Source: Streptomyces sp. NBC_01296
GTDB lineage: Bacteria > Actinomycetota > Actinomycetes > Streptomycetales > Streptomycetaceae
Length of the DNA stretch: 64,000 nt
Assembly (NCBI RefSeq): GCF_035984415.1
Contig: NZ_CP130720.1
Location: forward strand, 1,550,001-1,614,000
Direction: 5' to 3'
The position numbers and the translations under genes are program-made. Positions 53,054 through 61,479 of this stretch are shown in pieces (within the stretch, counting starts at the first letter, position 1; each line of letters opens with the position of its first letter). The notes beneath the pieces were generated by a model. It was not told where the DNA came from. It searched no databases and saw only the letters and a list, made by a program, of their open reading frames with translations.

Positions 53054-53493
53054 GTGCGACGGGATACGAGACGAAGGTTCGGGCACAGAAGGTCAGTTCG
53101 GGCCCAGGCTGCACAACCCGTCGGCAACCGGCCCCGTCACGCATCAAGGCCTCCGCATCGCCGAGTCGTCATCCTCAGGCGGAGCGGAGGGATTCCTCAC
53201 TGCTCGTAACAGGAGGAATTCGGCCGGTAGTAAATAGGTGAATCACCGACTGAATTACCGTCAACAAGCCTCATCAATTATCTCGATTCCATAACGACGC
53301 CATCGAAAAAGCCTGGACCTTTCCTGGTCTACACGCATAACTAGCTTACTTTTAAATAGAGTTGACGGATCATCAAATTTGACCGCCAAGGTAACGGTCA
53401 GATACCTCAAAGCCCATTCCTGTTTGTCCGAATTCTCCACCTCGCCCGTCTGGCAGGGTTTCGTGCACCCACTCCTCCGACCAAGGATTTGAG
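53054..53493. other. AT-rich non-coding block
   Basis: About 440 bp with no convincing gene. From about 53215 to 53410 the base composition is near 40% GC, far below the surroundings (runs such as acttttaaatagag and catcaaatttgac). It includes TTGACG at 53363 and TTGACC at 53380 that could be -35 elements for the protease gene. It may be imported DNA left by the IS events. Confidence 0.6.
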
Positions 53494-55557
53494 GTGCGCA
53501 TGACGGGTAGCCGTCGAAAGAGACGTGAACACCGGCGCAAACCGCGCCGGTTGATACTCCTCACCGCCGCCATGGCATCGGCGGCGGTGATAGCGGGGGG
53601 CATCGCCTACTCCGGACTGGGCGACAACGCCCAGGCGGGGACCACCACTCAGGCCGACGCAGCCGCGGACACCCTCGTACCGGCCGCCGCACCAGTCCGC
53701 GATGCGGAGCCCGCGGCCATCGCGGACGCGCCCGCCAACGACACCGCGCGCGGCATGGTCTTCGACGGCCTCAAGGCCGCGCCGAAGGGCGACAAGTGCG
53801 TCGGCGTCTACCGCACGGAAGCCGGGCTCTGCAGCCACGGCCCCGACGCCCCGCCGAAGGACGTCGACATCAAGGCCGACGTCGCCCCTGCGGTCAAGAC
53901 GAAGGCCGTGGCGGCCGATCCGACCCGCCCGGAGTCCGGCGAAGCAGCTGCCGCCGGAGGCGGCGGGCGTCCTCAGGACGCGCCCGCCGCCGACGCGGCC
54001 ACCGCCAAGGCCCCGGCGTCGAAGGCCCCGGCACCCGCTGGCGGCAGCGGCCAGACCGTGGCCGCCGGTCCCGCCGGCCAGACCGTCCAGTGCGACGGTG
54101 ACGGCAGCACCGGCAACCGCGTCCAGGTCGTGTACGTCCACGGCTCCGACCGCGACCGCTACTCCGAGTACCTCGGCTCGTTCCGCAAGTGGGCGGCCGA
54201 CGCCGACCTCATCTACTCCACGAGCGCCCAGGAGACCGGCGGCATCCGCCACATCCGCTTCGTCACGGCCGCGGACTGCACGCCGACGGTGCTCAACATC
54301 GAGCTTCCGGCCTCTGCGCTCTCCGAGTTCAGCGCGACCAACAACGCGCTCGCCGACAAGGGCCTCAACCGCCGCGACCGCAAGTACATGATCTTCTCGG
54401 ACACCCAGGTCTACTGCGGCATCGGCACCTTCGCGGGCGACGAGCGGCCCGGCCAGGACAACCAGAGCAACTTCGGCCCCTCGTACGGCCGTACGGACTC
54501 CGGCTGCTGGGGCGGCCACACCGCGGCGCACGAACTCGGCCACAACCTCGGCGCGGTCAACAACAGCGCCCCCAACACCAGCCGCGGCGCCCACTGCACG
54601 GACGAGTACGACGTCATGTGCTACTCGGACACCCCGTACTACCCGCAGATGCGCATCATGTGCTCCAACCAGGCCGCCGAGAACATCCTGGACTGCAACC
54701 ACGACGACTACTTCCACACCAATCCCAAGGCGGGCAGCTACCTCGCCACGCACTGGAACATCGCGAACAACCAGTTCCTGATGAAGGCCAACGGCGGCAA
54801 CCCGAACCCCGACCCCAACCCGCAGCCCACCACGAAGCCCACCCCCACCCCGACCAAGAAGCCCGGTGGCGGGCCGGCCGTGACCGTCGGCCAGGTCCGG
54901 TCCAACTCCGCGGTGGCAAGCTGGCCCAAGGTCGACGGCGCCGCCTGGTACCAGGTGCTCCTCAACGGCAAGCACCTCACCTGGGTCCAGTCCCAGACGC
55001 TGAACATCTACAACCTCCAGTCCGGCACGGAGTACAAAGTCGCTGTCTCGGTGCGCGACGCAGCCGGCCGTGACAGCGGCCCCGGCAGCGTCACCACCTT
55101 CCGCACCACCAGCGCCGGCGGCGGCACCACGACCCCCGGCACCCGCTACACCTTCGGCAACGGCAGTACCGGCATGGCCGCCGAGCTGTGGGGCGGCCGC
55201 GCCGCCGACGGCACCCTCCTCGTGGGCGCGCGGGCCAACGGCTACGCGCAGCAGCAGTGGCTGTTCGAGGACGCGGGCGGCGGCCTGGTCCGTATCAAGT
55301 CCGCGGTCTCGGGCAAGTGCCTGCAGGCGGGCGGCGCCCCCGCCGCCGGCATGTGGATCGCCCAGCAGGCGTGCGGCAACGCCCCCACCCAGCAGTGGAA
55401 GCTGAACTCACGCTCCGGCACCACCCCCATTACCGACGCGAGCGGCGGCTACGCCCTCACCGTGAGCAACCGGCCGTACTACGGGGACTGGCTGCTCGAC
55501 CTCCAGCGTGCCGACGGGCGCGCGTCCCAGGTCTGGACGGTCCAGAAGGTCGGGTGA
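53494..55557 (+). CDS. Secreted zinc metalloprotease (reprolysin-like) with FN3 and ricin-type lectin domains
   Basis: About 687 residues. A basic twin-Arg-like N-terminus and hydrophobic helix (LILLTAAMASAAVIAGGIAY) give export. An Ala/Pro/Lys-rich propeptide-like linker runs to about residue 195. The catalytic domain has AAHELGHNLGAVNN (His346, His350) and a Met-turn DVMCYSD. The third zinc ligand expected as His is Asn here. Several cysteines suggest disulfides. A Pro/Thr linker leads to an FN3 domain (about 465-545) and a C-terminal ricin-B/RICIN lectin (VSGKCLQAGGAPAAG, QQACGNAPTQQWKL). GTG 53494 or ATG 53500 may start. First gene of a secreted-protein set. Confidence 0.85.
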   Translation: MRMTGSRRKRREHRRKPRRLILLTAAMASAAVIAGGIAYSGLGDNAQAGTTTQADAAADTLVPAAAPVRDAEPAAIADAPANDTARGMVFDGLKAAPKGDKCVGVYRTEAGLCSHGPDAPPKDVDIKADVAPAVKTKAVAADPTRPESGEAAAAGGGGRPQDAPAADAATAKAPASKAPAPAGGSGQTVAAGPAGQTVQCDGDGSTGNRVQVVYVHGSDRDRYSEYLGSFRKWAADADLIYSTSAQETGGIRHIRFVTAADCTPTVLNIELPASALSEFSATNNALADKGLNRRDRKYMIFSDTQVYCGIGTFAGDERPGQDNQSNFGPSYGRTDSGCWGGHTAAHELGHNLGAVNNSAPNTSRGAHCTDEYDVMCYSDTPYYPQMRIMCSNQAAENILDCNHDDYFHTNPKAGSYLATHWNIANNQFLMKANGGNPNPDPNPQPTTKPTPTPTKKPGGGPAVTVGQVRSNSAVASWPKVDGAAWYQVLLNGKHLTWVQSQTLNIYNLQSGTEYKVAVSVRDAAGRDSGPGSVTTFRTTSAGGGTTTPGTRYTFGNGSTGMAAELWGGRAADGTLLVGARANGYAQQQWLFEDAGGGLVRIKSAVSGKCLQAGGAPAAGMWIAQQACGNAPTQQWKLNSRSGTTPITDASGGYALTVSNRPYYGDWLLDLQRADGRASQVWTVQKVG

Positions 55558-55705
55558 CCTTCGACCGTCTGATCAACCGTCGGCGGACGGCTGTATTCCC
55601 CATGCGGCCGTCCGCCGGCTCCCTCACGGCACCGCACCTCCACCGCACCGCACCGCAGCGGTGGCGGCCACTCGCATCCCACCGCACCAGGGAGCACCAC
55701 AACCG

Positions 55706-56329
55706 ATGCGTACACGCCACAGCCTCCCCGGCCGTACCGGATTCGGGGTCCTGTTCCTCCTCCTCGCCCAGGCCGTGGCCCTGGCGACCCCGGCCCAGGC
55801 CCACGGCGACACCGTCAAGGTCGTGATCAACGGGCAGCGGGAGGGTCACCTCACCACCGACATCACCTGGGAGAACGACGGGGACGCCATCGAGGAGGCG
55901 GTCGCCGCCACGGTGAACGCGACCAGCGCGGACGGCAGCCGCGCGATGGGCCCCTGGAAGCTGGTCCGGGACGCGGGCACGCGCACCGGCTGGAGCACGG
56001 CCGAGGTCCTGCCGGCCGGTACCTGGAAGGTGCACGTCCACGTCGGGTTCCCCTCACTGGGACACGCCGAACGCGAGGTCTCCGTACCGGTCGTCGACCC
56101 GGCGCCACCCAGCACTTCCGCCGCACCCACCGCTCCCGCTCCTGCGAGCCCCTCGGGCACGGCCGTGCCCTCGGCCGCCGCATCCGCATCGCCCGCCCTG
56201 GCCGGCGGCGGCAGCACCTTCTCGTGGACCACGGCGGGCGTGGCCGTGGCCGCCCTCGCGGGGGCCGCTGGCGGGATGCTGCTGGTCCGCCGGGCCCGAG
56301 CCCGCAGGCAGGCGCGGGGCGACGGGTGA
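55706..56329 (+). CDS. Secreted protein with C-terminal membrane anchor and Arg tail
   Basis: About 207 residues. A signal peptide (TGFGVLFLLLAQAVALATPAQA) leads to a beta-rich domain of about 85 residues (GDTVKVVINGQREGHLTTDITWEN in part, GTWKVHVHVGFPSLGHAEREV) with a CopC/YcnI-like feel. A Ser/Pro/Ala linker, a membrane helix (TTAGVAVAALAGAAGGMLLV) and RRARARRQ follow. It is likely held at the outer face of the membrane. ATG 55706 follows gggagcacc. It lies 150 bp after the metalloprotease gene on the same strand. The resemblance to copper-binding domains is weak, and no metal ligands are evident. Confidence 0.7.
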   Translation: MRTRHSLPGRTGFGVLFLLLAQAVALATPAQAHGDTVKVVINGQREGHLTTDITWENDGDAIEEAVAATVNATSADGSRAMGPWKLVRDAGTRTGWSTAEVLPAGTWKVHVHVGFPSLGHAEREVSVPVVDPAPPSTSAAPTAPAPASPSGTAVPSAAASASPALAGGGSTFSWTTAGVAVAALAGAAGGMLLVRRARARRQARGDG

Positions 56330-56340
56330 AGCGGTCGGTA

Positions 56341-57110
56341 ACCAGGCCGTCGTGTGGCCCAGGCCTGCGTTCCACCAGCCCGTACGTGGCCGACTCCTCC
56401 GTCAGCGGCAACACCAGCGGCATCCAGCCGTACGCGGGCTGCTGGCACATCGGGGGCGACGAGCTCTACTGGTGGCCGGACCGTCCGACGAGCAACTTCT
56501 TCGCCGGCCAGATCGACGAGACAGCCGTCTACCCGTCGGCGCTGACCCAGGCCCAGATCCCAGAACCACTACAACGTGGTCAAGGGCCCCTCGGCCACGC
56601 TCACCAAGGTCACCGTGGCGGAGGACACCCATACCGACCAGGGCGCCCCGAGCGCCACTAACGGCACGTCCACCTCGCTTGCCGTGCGCGGCAACCCGGC
56701 GTACGAGACCTACCTGCGCTTCAACCTGCCGGCCGCCCCGGCCGGCCAGGCCCTGAAGGCCGCCGCACTCCAGGTCAAGACCTCGACCCAGACGGGCGTC
56801 GGCACGGCCGACACCGTCCCCGGTCCCGGTCACCGGCACCTGGAGCAGCGCGGGCACGACATTCACCACCAAGCCCACCCTAGGCACCACACCGCTCGGC
56901 ACGTTCGCAACCATCCCCGACGGCTCAGCCGTCCACAGCGCCCAGCTGGCCACCGCCACACTCTCCGCGTCGCTGGGCACCAGCTACAGCATGGCCCTGA
57001 CCAGCACGGGCACCGACCCGCTGTGGATCTGGTCCAAGGAATCAACGGCTACGGACGCCACGCCGCAGCTACTCCTCACCTTCGGCCCGAAGCAGCCACT
57101 CGACGGAGTG
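56341..57110 (+). pseudogene. Decayed LamG / DNRLRE-domain surface protein
   Basis: The first part (SSVSGNTSGIQPYAGCWHIGG, ELYWWPDRPTSNFFAGQIDE and AVYPSALTQAQI) is the end of a LamG/concanavalin-like domain. An extra C near 56558 then shifts the frame; the next frame continues NHYNVVKGPSATLTKVTVAED and YETYLRFNLPAA (DNRLRE domain). A second shift near 56820 moves to VTGTWSSAGTTFTTKP and MALTSTGTDPLWIWSKES. The N-terminal part is missing and two frameshifts are present, so this is a pseudogene. Confidence 0.75.
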
Positions 57111-57225
57111 CGGGGCCGCCGAGCCAGGGGGCCGCAGCCGCGCCCCCCCCGGTATGTGTCCCGCACACCGGACGACCAGGTTGCCGGTCAAGCAAGTTCC
57201 CGCATTTCTCAGACCAAGGAGCATG

Positions 57226-58089
57226 ATGCACAAACGTCGCGCGTCCCGCCGCAAGAAAGCTCTGATTGCCGCGAGCACCGCCTCACTCGCCGGCGGTCTG
57301 CTGTTCGGTTTCAACGCCCTCGCCCAGGCCGATGTGGTCAGCGGCACGGTCATCGGCGGGCAGGGCAACTACAAGACCGTCAACCACCGGGCCAAGCCGT
57401 CCCTCTCGGCCCAGGTGAACGGCTCCTCGAAGGTAGGCGACAAGATCCAGATGTCCTGCCGGACCACCGGCGACACCGTGGAGAACAACCCGCGGTGGAT
57501 CTTCACCGGCTCGTACTACATCGCCGACACCTTCATCAACGAGAACACCACCGCCCTGCCGGTCTGCGGGTCCAATCCGAACCCGAACCCGAAACCGCCC
57601 ACCCCCACGACGGCGAAGACGCTCAAGATCGACATGCAGAAGCAGGTCAGGACCCAGTGGTGCTGGGACGCCTCCGGCGTCACCATCGCCAAACACTGGG
57701 GCCGCTCCGTCAGCCAGGAGCAGTTCTGCCAACTCGCCGCCCAGGGCTCCTGGGTGGACTGCAACAACCAGCCCGCGACGCTGGAAGACATGGCCAACGG
57801 CCTGGCCAGGCTGGGTCTGAGCAACAGCGGCCGCAGCCTGTATCGCAACGCCTCGTTCAGCGAGTCGGCCGCCGAGATAGCCGCAGGCCGGCCGTTCGCC
57901 GTCCGGATCGGCTGGCGCACCGGCGGTGGTCACATGAACGTCATCTACGGCTACGACAGCGCCACCAACATGGTCGCGGTCGGGGACCCGTGGCAGACCA
58001 CCCAGACCTACACCTGGTGGAACCACGCCACTTACGTGAACAACAACTCGTTCCAGTGGACCCACTCCCGCATCGGGATCCAGGGCTGA
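57226..58089 (+). CDS. Secreted papain-like cysteine protease (AvrRpt2/C39-like)
   Basis: About 287 residues. A basic signal peptide (KKALIAASTASLAGGLLFGF) is followed by an SH3-like domain (YKTVNHRAKPSLSAQV) and a Pro-rich linker. The protease has Cys146 in RTQWCWDASG, His236 in GGGHMNVIYGY and Asp254 in AVGDPWQ, a Cys-His-Asp triad in the order of the AvrRpt2/C39 group. AAGGAG lies four bases before ATG 57226. It is followed by the 58104 gene after 14 bp, so the two are co-transcribed. The substrate is unknown. Confidence 0.82.
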   Translation: MHKRRASRRKKALIAASTASLAGGLLFGFNALAQADVVSGTVIGGQGNYKTVNHRAKPSLSAQVNGSSKVGDKIQMSCRTTGDTVENNPRWIFTGSYYIADTFINENTTALPVCGSNPNPNPKPPTPTTAKTLKIDMQKQVRTQWCWDASGVTIAKHWGRSVSQEQFCQLAAQGSWVDCNNQPATLEDMANGLARLGLSNSGRSLYRNASFSESAAEIAAGRPFAVRIGWRTGGGHMNVIYGYDSATNMVAVGDPWQTTQTYTWWNHATYVNNNSFQWTHSRIGIQG

Positions 58090-58103
58090 GGAGAAGACCG
58101 ACC

Positions 58104-59039
58104 ATGCAGACCACGCGACACACCAAGCACACGGCAGTCCGGGCCGCCGTCCTCGCCACGGCCGCGCTCGCCGCCGCCCTGAGCGGAATCGTTCCCGCAC
58201 AGGCCGCGGAGGGCGACGGCATCGCGGGCTACCCGTCCGCCCAGCAGGCCGTCCGGAGCGACCAACTCCGCGACACGGTCTCCCGCTTCCTGGTTTCGGC
58301 CCGGCAGCACGGCACGGGCCCCGGCGCGGACGGCGGCACCGTCGGCACCCCCGGCAACGCACCCGCCGCGGTCGCCGCGCCGCCCGGGTTCGATCTCAAG
58401 GACCCGGTGCCGATGTTCGAGATCAGCCCCGAGTTCGTGACCGGCAAGACCCAGGCGACCCCGCAGACCGCGATCCGGCTCTCCTACCTGGCCTCCCGGG
58501 TGACCGCCTCCGACGGCAAGAACGCCGCCGTACTGCTCGCACCCAAGGGGAACACCCCTAACACCGGAAGCAGCCCGCAGAACGTCGGCGCCGAGGGCTG
58601 GCAGCTGGCCGGCATCCGGGACGGGGACGCCGAGGTCGGCTTCGCCGAGCGCGGCACTCCACAGGCCCGTACCTTCACGGAGCCACAGATCCACGCCTGG
58701 TACCGGCTCACCGCCGAAGGCATGGTCGAGCCGCTCAACGAGGAGGCGAACAGCGGCCTCGGCGGAAAGCGCGGCATCACCCTCGCCGCCTACCAGAAGC
58801 TGGTCACCGCCCGCTACGGCGACAAGATGCCCGGCTCGGAGTACGACCGCAAGGGCCTGGCCGGCGGGTACGGCGGCCTCGTGGAGGACCAGCCGGAGCA
58901 GGTCGCCGCCGCATCCGGGAAACCGGCGACGGAGGCGTCCTGGCAGCCGATCTCCGCCACCGGGGCCGCAGCCCTGGCGGCAATCGCCGGTGCGGTGGTG
59001 TACGCGCGCCGCCGACGGCCGGCCGCCGCCGTGCGCTAA
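58104..59039 (+). CDS. Exported membrane-anchored protein, partner of the cysteine protease
   Basis: About 311 residues. A signal peptide (AVLATAALAAALSGIVPAQA) begins the protein. The body of about 230 residues has PMFEISPEFVTGKTQATPQTA, RLSYLASRVTASDGKNAAVLL, EVGFAERGTPQARTFTEPQIHAWYRL in parts, with no cysteines. It ends with a membrane helix (GAAALAAIAGAVVYA) and RRRRPAAAVR. A gaggagaag ribosome site precedes ATG 58104. Tight coupling to the cysteine protease suggests a chaperone, inhibitor or anchor role. No family recognised. Confidence 0.72.
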   Translation: MQTTRHTKHTAVRAAVLATAALAAALSGIVPAQAAEGDGIAGYPSAQQAVRSDQLRDTVSRFLVSARQHGTGPGADGGTVGTPGNAPAAVAAPPGFDLKDPVPMFEISPEFVTGKTQATPQTAIRLSYLASRVTASDGKNAAVLLAPKGNTPNTGSSPQNVGAEGWQLAGIRDGDAEVGFAERGTPQARTFTEPQIHAWYRLTAEGMVEPLNEEANSGLGGKRGITLAAYQKLVTARYGDKMPGSEYDRKGLAGGYGGLVEDQPEQVAAASGKPATEASWQPISATGAAALAAIAGAVVYARRRRPAAAVR

Positions 59040-59409
59040 CCGCACGGATCCACCCGGCGTCGGTCCACAGGGATACGTGGGCCGGCGCCGGTGCAACTTC
59101 CGGGGGCGCGGCGCGCTGCCGAGGGCCTGTTCCGCCGAGGAGATCGTGCGCCGCGTAAGCGGTGGCGCCGTGTCTCTGGTGGTGCGGGGCGGAGCGAGTG
59201 CCGCGGCGCAGGGGGAGGCGCATCCTACGTCGCTCTCGGGTACGCGGAGATGTGATCACAAGCGGGGCAACGTTTCGCTTCGCATACCCCACCGGAGATG
59301 TGATCGTTCCTGACCTCAAGGTCTCGAACCGCCGTGCCGGGCCGGGATGCTCCAGTCTCGGTGGTAGCGGCAACCTTCGACCGCGCAATCCCGGACCGTA
59401 CGAATCCGA
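59040..59409. other. Intergenic region, no gene seen
   Basis: About 370 bp with no convincing gene. It holds two exact copies of cggagatgtgatc (59245 and 59293), 48 bp apart. It separates the secreted-protein set from transposase remnants. Confidence 0.4.
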
Positions 59410-59775
59410 CGTCCAGACTCCGCAGTTCGCGGACGATCCGGTAGAGGCTCAGGCCGACGCCGTTTCTTTGGGGGCTGCCAGCCACTGGAGGGTGCAGAAG
59501 GCGTGTGCGACGGACACGCGGGTGCCGTGGTGGTGCCAGCCGCCCCAGGTGCGGCCCTCGAAGTGGGCCAGTCCCAGGGCCTGTTTCATCTCGCGGAGTC
59601 GTGCTCGATGCGCCAGCGAAGTTTCGCCAGGCGGACCAGGGTGGTCAGCGGGGTGTTGGCGGGCAGGTCGCAGAGCCAGAACTGGACAGGTTCGCCCTGG
59701 TCGGCGGGCTACTCGGCCGGGAGCCAGCAGTCGGGCAACTCCGGGCCGTCAGCGGCTTGACGGACTCGCCGGCGG
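59410..59775 (-). pseudogene. IS701-family transposase C-terminal remnant
   Basis: On the minus strand one frame reads LPDCWLPAE, stop, PADQGEPVQFWLCDLPANTPL (in part) and LVRLAKLRWRIEHD, then shifts to MKQALGLAHFEGRTWGGWHHHG and HAFCTLQWLA, and then to GLSLYRIVRELRSL. This order matches the end of an IS701-type DDE transposase (the RWRIEHD block). One stop and at least two frameshifts make it inactive. Confidence 0.72.
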
Positions 59776-59961
59776 GCCGGATCCGCAAGGCCACGAACCG
59801 CGCGTACATGAGCCTTCCGATACGGGCCGGGAGGCCATCGGACCAGCCCCCGCCGTCAGGCCCGTAGGTCAGCATCGGCGGGACACAGTCCGGTCCGATG
59901 CTGAGTTTTTGCTGACCCGGGCACCCACAGCAGCCGTTCGACCTGCGGAAACGCCCAGATG

Positions 59962-60022
59962 TCAGGTGTTGGACTTGATCATGGTGCGCAGCATTTACAA
60001 CTCCTAAAAGACGGCTCCCTGC
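59962..60022 (-). pseudogene. panD: Duplicate panD leader and first ten codons
   Basis: On the minus strand ATG 59994 gives MLRTMIKSNT and a stop at 59962. The first eight residues match PanD apart from one Phe-to-Ile change. The upstream DNA to about 60022 also matches the leader of the true panD (the string ggctccctgcc is shared with one change). Coding homology ends after ten codons. This is a partial duplicate of the panD 5' end, about 15 kb from the gene. Confidence 0.75.
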
Positions 60023-60079
60023 CAGCTTTCTGCGAGCAATGCTCAAGGCCTGTGGATCGGCCTCGGGTTGGCACGCGAA

Positions 60080-60157
60080 GGGCGTACCTTCCCGAATGAT
60101 CCTGTGATGGTCATCGAGTAGGCCGACGTTCGCTGCGTCGGTCGGGAAGGCACGCCC
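60080..60157. promoter_or_regulatory. Long hairpin masking the transposase ribosome site
   Basis: GGGCGTACCTTCCCGA (60080-60095) and TCGGGAAGGCACGCCC (60142-60157) pair over 16 positions with one mismatch. The right arm contains the gggaagg ribosome site and ends directly before the GTG start at 60158. In a read-through transcript the site would be sequestered, a known way for insertion elements to limit transposase made from outside promoters. Confidence 0.7.
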
Positions 60158-61411
60158 GTGCTCACGGTAGTCAACGAAGACGGAACGACGCCACATGGCT
60201 CCCTGATTGACGAGATCGTCCGCGAGGGCGCGAGGCGGATGCTGGCGGCCGCCCTGGAAGCGGAAGTCAACGCCTATATATCCGAGTTGGCCGATCAGCG
60301 GGACGATTCCGGCCGCCGTCTGGTCGTGCGCAACGGCTTCCACCAGCCGCGGAGGGTGACGACCGCGGCCGGGGCGATCAAAGTGAAGGCCCCGCGGGTC
60401 AACGACAAGCGCGTCGACGAGACGACGGGCGAGCGCAGGCGGTTCCCCTCGGCGATCCTGCCGCCCTGGGCGCGTAAATCCCCGAAGATCAGCGAGGTGC
60501 TGCCGCTGCTCTACTTGCACGGTCTGTCGTCCGGTGACTTCGTGCCCGCGCTGGAGCAGTTCCTCGGCTCTTCCGCCGGCCTCTCACCCGCGACCATCAC
60601 GCGGCTGACCGCGCAGTGGCAGGCCGACCACAAGGCGTTCATGGACCGCGATCTGTCCGCCACGGACTACGTCTACGTCTGGGCCGACGGTGTTCACCTG
60701 CGCATACGCCTGGAAGAGGCGAAGGCCGCCGTCCTGGTCATGGTCGGCGTGCGGGCCGACGGCACCAAGGAACTGATCGCGATGACCGACGGCTACCGCG
60801 AATCTTCCGAGGCATGGGCGGGACTACTGCGGGACTGTGCCCGCAGGGGCATGCGGGGCCCTGTCCTGGCCGTCGGCGACGGGGCGCTCGGCTTCTGGAA
60901 CGCGTTGAACGAGGTGTTCCCCCAGACCCGCCGTCAGCGGTGTTGGGTGCACAAGACCGCGAACGTCCTCGATGCGTTGCCGAAGTCGGCCCAGCCCGCG
61001 GCCAAGCGCGCGATCCAGGAGATCTACAACGCCGAGGACAAGGAGCGTGCGGCCAAGGCCGTCGCCGCGTTCGCCAAGCAGTACGCGGCAAAGTACCCCA
61101 AGGTCGTCAAGCGGATCACCGACGACGAGGAGGAACTGCTGGCGTTCTTCGACTTCCCCGCCGAGCACTGGATCCACCTGCGGACCACGAACCCGATCGA
61201 GTCGACCTTCGCCACTGTGCGCCTGCGGACCAAGGTCACCAAGGGTGCCGGCAGCCGGGCCGCCGCCCTGGCCATGGTCTTCAAGCTCATCGAGTCAGCC
61301 CAGGAACGCTGGCGGGCCGTGAATGCACCCCATCTCGTCGCACTGGTCCGGGCCGGCGCCCGCTTCGAGCGGGGCGTCCTGGTCGAGCGATCCGAGGCCC
61401 GCGCGGCATGA
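60158..61411 (+). CDS. IS256-family transposase
   Basis: 417 residues, intact. The DDE residues are seen in VWADGVHLRI (first Asp), AVGDGALGFWNAL (second Asp) and TNPIESTFATVRLR (Glu), with RCWVHKTANVLDALP between them. Full length, with no stop or frameshift, so probably active. The ribosome site lies in a hairpin. Confidence 0.95.
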   Translation: MLTVVNEDGTTPHGSLIDEIVREGARRMLAAALEAEVNAYISELADQRDDSGRRLVVRNGFHQPRRVTTAAGAIKVKAPRVNDKRVDETTGERRRFPSAILPPWARKSPKISEVLPLLYLHGLSSGDFVPALEQFLGSSAGLSPATITRLTAQWQADHKAFMDRDLSATDYVYVWADGVHLRIRLEEAKAAVLVMVGVRADGTKELIAMTDGYRESSEAWAGLLRDCARRGMRGPVLAVGDGALGFWNALNEVFPQTRRQRCWVHKTANVLDALPKSAQPAAKRAIQEIYNAEDKERAAKAVAAFAKQYAAKYPKVVKRITDDEEELLAFFDFPAEHWIHLRTTNPIESTFATVRLRTKVTKGAGSRAAALAMVFKLIESAQERWRAVNAPHLVALVRAGARFERGVLVERSEARAA

Positions 61412-61419
61412 ACACCACC

Positions 61420-61451
61420 GCCTGCCACAGGTCGGAAAATCGGTGGCAGGC
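61420..61451. terminator. Hairpin after the transposase gene
   Basis: GCCTGCCAC (61420-61428) and GTGGCAGGC (61443-61451) form a 9-bp stem with a 14-base loop nine bases after the stop. It may terminate the transposase transcript or be part of the IS end. Confidence 0.55.
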
Positions 61452-61479
61452 CCGGCCCACCCGTGGTGAAGATCGCGGC

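Larger units (their letters stand above)
60047..61433 (+). mobile_element. IS256-family insertion sequence (approximate ends)
   Basis: About 1.4 kb around an intact transposase. GGCCTGTGG at 60047 and ccacagg near 61426-61432 are possible short terminal inverted repeats, but they are brief and no clear target duplication was found, so the ends are approximate. The length fits the family. Confidence 0.55.

Noticed and set aside
55706..56329. CopC copper-resistance protein
   Set aside because: The fold feel is similar, but no Met/His copper ligands and no CopD partner were found, so the name is not supported.
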